This document shows, one piece after another, positions 58,735-64,000 of a stretch of DNA of 64,000 bases; the stretch's first letter is position 1; each line of letters begins with the position of its first letter. The DNA is from Gilliamella sp. wkB112 (lineage in GTDB: Bacteria; Pseudomonadota; Gammaproteobacteria; Enterobacterales; Orbaceae): positions 1 to 64,000 of the forward strand of contig NZ_LZGL01000003.1 in assembly GCF_001690685.1 (NCBI RefSeq), in the 5' to 3' direction. The position numbers were made by a program, and so were the translations under genes. Below the pieces are notes generated by a model. That model searched no databases and was not told the DNA's origin. It was given only the letters and a program-made list of their open reading frames with translations.

Positions 58735-59631
58735 ATGAAATTTTACCCATGGATGCTCAGTTTACGATTAAAAACCTTACCTCTGTCCTTATCTGCTATT
58801 TTTGTAGGTAACGCTCTCGCTTTTTGGGAACAACAATTCCATTGGTTAGTCATGGTTTTAGCGCTGATTACAGCATCTTTATTACAAATACTTTCTAATT
58901 TAGCCAATGACTATGGCGATGCCATCAAAGGAAGTGATAAAACAAATCTCACCGGACACACTCGAGGAATTCAATTAGGTTTAATAACTCTCAAACAATT
59001 AAAATTTGCATTATGGCTTAATACTATTTTATGCATTTTAGCCGGACTGGGGTTATTAATATTAGCGTGTCAAAATATCTATGAATTATTTAGTTTTTTA
59101 TTATTAGGATTATTATCAATTATTGCCGCTATAACTTATACAGTGGGAAAAAAACCATATGGTTATATTGGATTAGGTGATTTATCAGTACTGATTTTTT
59201 TTGGCTTAGTTGGTGTAATGGGTAGTTATTATTTGCAAACCAAATCATTACCAACCTTTATTTTATTGCCTGCCATAGGTAGTGGATTATTATCGGTGGC
59301 GGTACTTAATATCAATAATTTACGTGATATCGATAGTGACCGTCGCAACCATAAACGCACATTAGTGGTATTAATGGGTAATACTGTTGGCCGTTATTAT
59401 CAGCTATTTTTATTATTACTAGCATGGTTGTTACTTGGCTTATTTGCATACTTTTATTTACATACCCTTTGCAGTGGCTTGTTTATATTAACATTGCCAC
59501 TATTGGTTAAACATATTTATGCTGTTTTCACATTTAATTCATTTAAAGACGCTCCACAGCTATTATTACAGATGGTCAAGCTTGCTTTATTGACTAATTT
59601 ACTTTATTGTTTGGGTATTATTTTGAGCTAG
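58735..59631 (+). CDS. menA: 1,4-dihydroxy-2-naphthoate octaprenyltransferase MenA
   Basis: MenA is a UbiA-family integral membrane enzyme that prenylates 1,4-dihydroxy-2-naphthoate, making demethylmenaquinone. It is 298 residues, against 308 in E. coli. About nine membrane segments. The two aspartate-rich motifs are SNLANDYGDAIKGSD near 54-68 and NINNLRDIDSDRRNHKRTL near 192-210. Menaquinone would support anaerobic or low-oxygen respiration. It precedes rraA, as in E. coli. No strong ribosome site is evident. Confidence 0.95.
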   Translation: MKFYPWMLSLRLKTLPLSLSAIFVGNALAFWEQQFHWLVMVLALITASLLQILSNLANDYGDAIKGSDKTNLTGHTRGIQLGLITLKQLKFALWLNTILCILAGLGLLILACQNIYELFSFLLLGLLSIIAAITYTVGKKPYGYIGLGDLSVLIFFGLVGVMGSYYLQTKSLPTFILLPAIGSGLLSVAVLNINNLRDIDSDRRNHKRTLVVLMGNTVGRYYQLFLLLLAWLLLGLFAYFYLHTLCSGLFILTLPLLVKHIYAVFTFNSFKDAPQLLLQMVKLALLTNLLYCLGIILS

Positions 59632-59720
59632 CTCACGTTTATTTAAATTTTATATCGAGTTACTCATGGTTAGCGGTATACTAGATTAAATTAAATATGA
59701 CGGCAAAAGGAGACTTGATG

Positions 59721-60212
59721 ATGGAGTTTGATACTTCAATTCTTTGCGATTATTACCCAGAAGATGTTAACGTAGTTGAACCGATATTTAGTAATTTTGG
59801 TGGAGTAGCATCATTTTCAGGCCAAGTTGTAACTGTTAAGTGCTTTGAAGATAACGGTTTACTATACGAAGTATTACAATCGGACGGGTCTGGAAAAGTC
59901 TTAGTTATTGATGGTGGTGGTTCAGTCCGCCGCGCATTAATTGATGCTGAACTGATTGATATTGCTGTTCAAAACCAATGGGAAGGTATTATTGTTTATG
60001 GTGCCGTCCGTCAAGTTGATTACCTTGCTGAAGCTGAACTAGGTGTGCAAGCATTAGCCGCAATTCCGGTTGGCGCTGATGACCAAGGAGTAGGCGAAGT
60101 TGATATTCGAGTGAATTTTGGTGGTGTAACCTTCTTTTCTGGTGATTTTGTGTATGCGGACAATACTGGTATTATTTTGTCCGAAATAGCACTTGAAATT
60201 GAAGAAAAATAA
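59721..60212 (+). CDS. rraA: Ribonuclease E activity regulator RraA
   Basis: RraA binds RNase E and inhibits its cleavage activity; the fold is trimeric and related to methyltransferase/aldolase-like proteins. It is 163 residues. The start [21 protein letters not shown] matches E. coli MKYDTSELCD. ATG 59721 is 8 nt after AGGAG; ATG 59718 is equally possible. [19 protein letters not shown] near 68-86, YGAVRQVD near 101 and [25 protein letters not shown] near 132-156 are conserved. The longer frame to 59697 is not supported. It is 89 bp after menA. Confidence 0.95.
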   Translation: MEFDTSILCDYYPEDVNVVEPIFSNFGGVASFSGQVVTVKCFEDNGLLYEVLQSDGSGKVLVIDGGGSVRRALIDAELIDIAVQNQWEGIIVYGAVRQVDYLAEAELGVQALAAIPVGADDQGVGEVDIRVNFGGVTFFSGDFVYADNTGIILSEIALEIEEK

Positions 60213-60224
60213 AAATATTACTCA

Positions 60225-60253
60225 CCGCCGATGGTAATTATCGGCGGGTTTTA
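60225..60253 (+). terminator. Rho-independent terminator after rraA
   Basis: Stem CCGCCGAT / ATCGGCGG (60225-60232 with 60240-60247), 7-nt loop, followed by GTTTTA. It ends 2 bp into the next repeat. Confidence 0.88.
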
Positions 60254-60282
60254 TACTAAAACATATGCTTCTCCTGAAACAT
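60251..60282 (-). repeat. Dispersed repeat, copy 4 (between rraA and dprA ends)
   Basis: On the minus strand: ATGTTTCAG, 9 nt, ATGTTTTAG, then TATAA. Like copy 2 it sits between convergent genes, here directly against the rraA terminator. Confidence 0.7.
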
Positions 60283-60296
60283 CTTAACAAAAATAT

Positions 60297-61400
60297 TTAT
60301 AGAGTACGGTTACGAATATAACCTCCGGTTGAAGTTTTGATTAATCCTTCCAATTCCATATCTAATAATTTACTTGTTACCTCCGGAATCGTTAAATTTA
60401 GCTGTTCAGCAATAAGATCAATTGCAATTGGCTGATGATGAATAACTGCAAAGATTTCTGGATATAAAATGCTATTTGTCTGCTTGCTACTTTCATGTTG
60501 TTGCATATTTACGGTGGATAAATAACCGCAGTAGTGTTCTAAAATGTCGGTTGGTTTAGTTACTAAATAAGCGCCTTGTTTAATTAACGAGTGAGTCCCA
60601 TTACAATTTTCATTATCAATATTACCAGGCAAGGCAAACACATCGCGGTTTTGTTCAAGTGCATAACGAGCGGTGATCAGTGAACCACTTTTTTCCGATG
60701 CCTCAACAACAAATGTACCTAAGCTCAAACCACTAATAATTCGATTACGCCGCGGAAAATATTCTGGTCTGGCCGCTTCAAATGGTGAAAACTCTGACAC
60801 AATAACGCCATTTTGAGCAAGAATATCATTAGCTAATCTTAGATTTGCTTTTGGGGTAATATTAGCATTACCACTACCTAGAACTGCGATTGTGTTTCCT
60901 GAAACTTCAAGAGCTCCTCTATGGCAAATTGCATCGAGCCCTAGCGCTAGCCCACTAGTTATTGTTAAACCATTTATTGCCAATTCGCCAGCAAAATAGC
61001 GCCCCCATTGGGCGCCATATTCGCTAAATTCACGGCTCCCCACCATAGCAATTTGTGGTGAATGTAATAATTGTTGATTACCTGTAACAAATAACAATGA
61101 AGGTGGAGAACTAATTTGCTTTAGTAAAAGTGGATAATCCACATCACAATAAGCAATTATGCTATTTTGCTGGTCAGCAGCATTTAACCAATCAAGCATG
61201 GGTTCGAAGTGTAAATAAGAAACTTCAAAGAAGCGTGATTGTTGACTATTAGATAATCCTATACTGGTTAATATAAACGGCACATCAGATAATTGTTCTG
61301 GTAATCCTTTTTTAAAAAGTTGACTAATTCTTTTAAAGAACGTAATTTTTCCAATTCCTAGCATTGAAATTCGTAGAAAAAATTCATATTTACTCATCAT
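60297..61400 (-). CDS. dprA: DNA processing protein DprA
   Basis: DprA loads RecA onto incoming single-stranded DNA in natural transformation. It is 367 residues, against 374 in E. coli. The N-terminal SAM-like region (about 1-80) is followed by the Rossmann-like domain: IAMVGSREFSEYG near 116-128, ITSGLALGLDAICHRGAL near 146-163, IAVLGSG near 170, FPRRNRIISGLS near 213, GSLITARYALEQNRDVFALPGNI near 237-259, and a C-terminal winged helix (about 310-365). A second ATG three bases in (61397) could also be the start. In enterics it follows def and smf neighbours; here def is divergent. Confidence 0.94.
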   Translation of the reverse strand: MMSKYEFFLRISMLGIGKITFFKRISQLFKKGLPEQLSDVPFILTSIGLSNSQQSRFFEVSYLHFEPMLDWLNAADQQNSIIAYCDVDYPLLLKQISSPPSLLFVTGNQQLLHSPQIAMVGSREFSEYGAQWGRYFAGELAINGLTITSGLALGLDAICHRGALEVSGNTIAVLGSGNANITPKANLRLANDILAQNGVIVSEFSPFEAARPEYFPRRNRIISGLSLGTFVVEASEKSGSLITARYALEQNRDVFALPGNIDNENCNGTHSLIKQGAYLVTKPTDILEHYCGYLSTVNMQQHESSKQTNSILYPEIFAVIHHQPIAIDLIAEQLNLTIPEVTSKLLDMELEGLIKTSTGGYIRNRTL

Positions 61401-61556
61401 AGTCTTTGTACATTTATTTTAAACAACTGCTAACCCTTAAATTGGTAAGATATATTTGACCAATAGCTAACAAAAGCTATTCATTAACAAGATAAATGTT
61501 TACAATGTTTACAGAATTTAATTAACCTTATTTTTGAGGAGTAGATCGAAGAATTT

Positions 61557-62069
61557 ATGGCTATTTTACCGATATTACGTTTTCCTGATAAACGACTTCG
61601 CAAAATTGCAAAGCCAGTTACCCATTTTACCCCTGAACTACAAACAATCATTGATAATATGATTGAGACTATGTACGCTGAAAATGGTATTGGGCTGGCA
61701 GCTACGCAAGTGGATGTGCATGAGCAAATTATTGTGATTGATGTATCAGAAGATAAAAATCAACTCTATGTGATTATTAATCCCGAAGTCATTAGTCAAG
61801 AAGGTGAAACCGGTATTGAAGAAGGTTGTTTATCAATACCAGATTGCCGTGGATTTGTTCCGAGATCTGAAAAAATTAAAATCAAAGCCCTTGATCGCCA
61901 TGGTGAAGCTTATGAAATAGATGCCGATGAGTTACTGGCTATTTGTATTCAACATGAAATGGATCATTTAAAAGGTAAGTTATTTGTTGACTACCTCTCA
62001 CCGCTAAAACGTCAACGCATCGAACAAAAAATGAAAAAAATGACTCGGGAAGAGCAGAAAAATAAATAA
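61557..62069 (+). CDS. def: Peptide deformylase
   Basis: Metalloenzyme that removes the formyl group from nascent N-terminal Met. It is 170 residues, against 169 in E. coli. All three motifs: GIGLAATQ near 45-52, EGCLSIP near 89-95 with the metal-binding Cys, and [11 protein letters not shown] near 132-142 with the two metal histidines and catalytic Glu. It is divergent from dprA and convergent with grpE. fmt, its usual partner, is not in the window. Confidence 0.97.
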   Translation: MAILPILRFPDKRLRKIAKPVTHFTPELQTIIDNMIETMYAENGIGLAATQVDVHEQIIVIDVSEDKNQLYVIINPEVISQEGETGIEEGCLSIPDCRGFVPRSEKIKIKALDRHGEAYEIDADELLAICIQHEMDHLKGKLFVDYLSPLKRQRIEQKMKKMTREEQKNK

Positions 62070-62074
62070 AATTA

Positions 62075-62094
62075 ACCGCCACAGTTGTGGCGGT
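62075..62094. terminator. Bidirectional terminator between def and grpE
   Basis: ACCGCCAC (62075-62082) pairs with GTGGCGGT (62087-62094), loop AGTT. On the minus strand a T-rich tract follows, so it suits grpE best; on plus only short T runs follow. Confidence 0.75.
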
Positions 62095-62110
62095 AGACTT
62101 ATAAAAGTAG

Positions 62111-62695
62111 TTATTTGGCAACAATTACCATTGCTGGGCGAATCAATCGACCATTTAAGGTATAACCTTTTTGAATGGTATTAACTATTTGCCCTGATTG
62201 ATGATCAGGTGACTCAACCATACTAATTGCTTGGTGTACATCCGGATTTAATTGTGAGTCATCTGTACTAACCACTTCAATGCCAAACTTTTTCACTGTA
62301 TCTAAAAATGATTTTAACGTAAGCTCTAAGCCTTCAACCGTAGCTTGATGCTCTGGATTATTTTTATCGGTTGATTCTAATGCACGTTCTAAATTATCAA
62401 TCACTGGTAATAATTCATTGGAAAATTTTTCTAATGCATATTTACGTGCTTTATCAACATCTTGCTCCACACGTTTGCGGACATTATCAATTTCTGCGCG
62501 CGCACGGATCATGGCTTCACTTTCATTTTTCTTAGCTAGTTGTAATTCTTGTTCAAGCTCAGCAATGCGAGCGTCTTTAGCTTTTAATTGCTCATCAATA
62601 CTAGGTTCTGCTGGTGCCTCTTTTTCGGTAGGCTCTTCCGTCACAGTTTGATTGTTATTTTCATTTTCTGACAAATTCTTATCTTGCTCTGTCAT
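62111..62695 (-). CDS. grpE: Nucleotide exchange factor GrpE
   Basis: GrpE releases ADP from DnaK and acts as a thermosensor. It is 194 residues from ATG 62695, which is 6 nt after GGAG; the TTG at 62707 is not needed. An acidic disordered start (about 1-35) leads into a long coiled-coil helix (about 35-85; KDARIAELEQELQLAKKN), then a four-helix part (KYALEKFSNELLPVIDNLERAL) and the C-terminal beta domain (QKGYTLNGRLIRPAMVIVAK). A sigma-32 promoter lies upstream. dnaK and dnaJ are not in the window. Confidence 0.97.
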   Translation of the reverse strand: MTEQDKNLSENENNNQTVTEEPTEKEAPAEPSIDEQLKAKDARIAELEQELQLAKKNESEAMIRARAEIDNVRKRVEQDVDKARKYALEKFSNELLPVIDNLERALESTDKNNPEHQATVEGLELTLKSFLDTVKKFGIEVVSTDDSQLNPDVHQAISMVESPDHQSGQIVNTIQKGYTLNGRLIRPAMVIVAK

Positions 62696-62740
62696 AAGGT
62701 ACTCCAAATGTAGTCGAAAACTTAATGAATTAGAGTTATT

Positions 62741-62766
62741 ATGGGGACAATTTTTATTATTACAAG
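62741..62766 (-). promoter_or_regulatory. Sigma-32 heat-shock promoter of grpE
   Basis: On the minus strand CTTGTAA (62766-62760), a 13-bp spacer, then CCCCAT (62746-62741): one mismatch to the sigma-32 -35 CTTGAAA and a perfect -10 core. It lies 46 bp before the grpE start. Confidence 0.82.
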
Positions 62767-62848
62767 TTTATCGGTATATTGATAAGTGTTTTTTTAATCT
62801 TTGGTGAAAAAATACATAAGTTAATCGGCAATATTACAGGGATATTTT

Positions 62849-63727
62849 ATGGATAAACCATTTAAATGTATTGGCTTAATTGGAGTTCCACGTAAATTAG
62901 AAGCAATTGAAACCCATCAAGTGCTTTATGATTGGCTTGTTAAACAAAAAATTCGCGTGTTAGTCGAAGACAGATTGGCTGAATTTATTTCATTTCCGGT
63001 TAGTGAGTATGCTTCATTAGATACTATCGGCAAACAAGCTGATCTGGCCATCGTGGTTGGCGGTGATGGAAATATGTTGCGGTCAGCTCGTTATTTGTCA
63101 CATTATAAGATCAAGATAATTGGCGTAAATCGCGGTAATTTAGGTTTTTTAACTGATATTTTACACGAACAGGCCATTGAACAGTTAAGCCCAGTTATTG
63201 CTGGTGATTATGATGATGATCCCCGGTTTTTACTTGAAGTATCCATTTATGATAATGGTGCATTAATCAACTCTGGTTTTGCCGTTAATGAGATTGTGGT
63301 CACACCAAATACTGTTGCTCATATGATTGATTATGATGTATATATTAATGAACGCAATGCTTTTTCACAGCGCGCTGACGGTTTAATTATTGCTACACCT
63401 ACAGGTTCTACCGCCTATTCATTGTCAGCCGGAGGACCAATTTTGGCTCCACATTTAGATGCTTTAATTATTACACCAATGTTCCCGCATTCATTATCGG
63501 TTAGACCTCTGGTTATTAAGAGTGATAATCCAATCCATCTTAAATTCCCAACCACAGCATTAGATTTAAATATCGCTTGTGACAGCCAAATTATTTTGCC
63601 GGTTAAACCAAACCAAGATGTGATTATTCGCCGCTCAGCGTATGAATTTAACTTAATTCATTCCAAAGATTATGATTACTTTAATAATCTTTCAAGTAAA
63701 TTAGGATGGTCACAAAAGATGTTTTAA
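62849..63727 (+). CDS. nadK: NAD kinase NadK
   Basis: NadK phosphorylates NAD to NADP. It is 292 residues, the E. coli length. The ATP-binding VVGGDGNMLRSAR near 71-83 (GGDG), GVNRGNLGFL near 96-105, the conserved RADGLIIATPTGSTAYSLSAGGPI near 175-198 with TGSTAY, and PLVIKSDNPI near 228 are present. It is divergent from grpE, as in E. coli, where nadK also neighbours grpE. It converges with pgpA. Confidence 0.97.
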   Translation: MDKPFKCIGLIGVPRKLEAIETHQVLYDWLVKQKIRVLVEDRLAEFISFPVSEYASLDTIGKQADLAIVVGGDGNMLRSARYLSHYKIKIIGVNRGNLGFLTDILHEQAIEQLSPVIAGDYDDDPRFLLEVSIYDNGALINSGFAVNEIVVTPNTVAHMIDYDVYINERNAFSQRADGLIIATPTGSTAYSLSAGGPILAPHLDALIITPMFPHSLSVRPLVIKSDNPIHLKFPTTALDLNIACDSQIILPVKPNQDVIIRRSAYEFNLIHSKDYDYFNNLSSKLGWSQKMF

Positions 63728-63786
63728 GCATGCTACTGACTAAAACTAAATAGTAACAGTAGTCAATTAAAGCATTACAGCTAAAA

Positions 63787-64000
63787 CTAGAAAGTAATTA
63801 TTTTGGCTAAAATCCAAACCGTAGCCGATGAAAAAATGGCTGCGATAACATCATCGATCATAATGCCAAAACCGCCGGGTACTCTTTTATCTAACCAACG
63901 AATTGGCCACGGTTTGGTCATATCAAAAATTCTAAAAGCAATAAAAGCAATAGCAATCCAAATAGCAGAAATTTGTGGGATAAAAAATAATGTGATCCAC
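63787..64000 (-). CDS. pgpA: Phosphatidylglycerophosphatase A PgpA, 3' part
   Basis: The last 70 or so codons of a gene running in from the right edge. On the minus strand the frame reads AFRIFDMTKPWPIRWLDKR, then VPGGFGIMIDDVIAAIFSS, and ends WILAKIITF before TAG. These match the C-terminus of E. coli PgpA (FDIWKPWPIRWLD and GGFGIMIDDIVAG). PgpA dephosphorylates phosphatidylglycerol phosphate in the inner membrane. The start is outside the window. Only weak hairpin potential is seen between it and nadK. Confidence 0.88.
   Translation of the reverse strand, partial: WITLFFIPQISAIWIAIAFIAFRIFDMTKPWPIRWLDKRVPGGFGIMIDDVIAAIFSSATVWILAKIITF

Noticed and set aside
63733-63762. Inverted repeat CTACTG / CAGTAG after nadK
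   Set aside because: Only 6 bp with an 18-nt loop and no T-tract; too weak to call a terminator.

Overview
The window looks like about 64 kb of an AT-rich gammaproteobacterial chromosome spanning the replication origin. Gene content and gene order (tsaE-amiB-mutL-miaA-hfq-hflX-hflK-hflC-purA, mnmG-rsmG, rpsB-tsf-pyrH-frr, fabZ-lpxA-lpxB-rnhB, menA-rraA) are of the Enterobacterales/Pasteurellales type. The strong A+T bias and the enteric-like sugar loci suggest an Orbales gut symbiont such as a Gilliamella relative. That placement is inference from overall character, not a database result. I saw no phage, insertion sequence, tRNA or CRISPR array.

Layout. Positions 1-245 hold the promoter and antiterminator leader of an rRNA operon running left, with 16S just outside the window. 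Next comes a leftward block: purT, then the tsaE-to-purA operon (275-10978). tusB, tsaC and anmK run right. A HAD phosphatase and hda run left, ending at a 0.55-kb oriC (14666-15222) with DnaA boxes, AT-rich 13-mers and ten GATC sites. mnmG-rsmG run right from the origin, followed by amiC (left), then miaB, a zinc-ribbon protein, ybeZ, mrdA, mrdB and dacA. rpsB-tsf-pyrH-frr follows.

Accessory section. The usual frr-dxr-uppS order is broken twice. A complete 2-deoxyribose locus (deoK-deoP-deoX divergent from deoC-deoR) sits between frr and dxr, so that dxr begins one base after deoR. After dxr comes a sucrose locus (acetyltransferase-cscK, cscA, cscR, cscB). Both loci have visible operators and CRP-like sites. 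Together they would turn deoxyribose into glyceraldehyde 3-phosphate and acetaldehyde, and sucrose into glucose and fructose phosphate.

Right part. cysE; then a leftward run fkpA-tusD-tusC-recN-coaBC-dut-slmA-mscS; the lipid A genes fabZ-lpxA-lpxB-rnhB; a YiiX-like peptidase; ndh; a three-gene exporter with an adaptor and two ABC-2 permeases but no ATPase; menA-rraA; dprA; def; grpE with a heat-shock promoter; nadK; and the 3' end of pgpA.

Points needing a second look: a dispersed 32-bp repeat with two direct half-units (four intergenic copies); hda and mrdA, whose conserved N-termini have no ATG, GTG or TTG but do have well-placed ribosome binding sites before ATT/ATC codons; hda lying beside oriC; the tus genes split into two loci; and dxr coupled to a sugar regulator.
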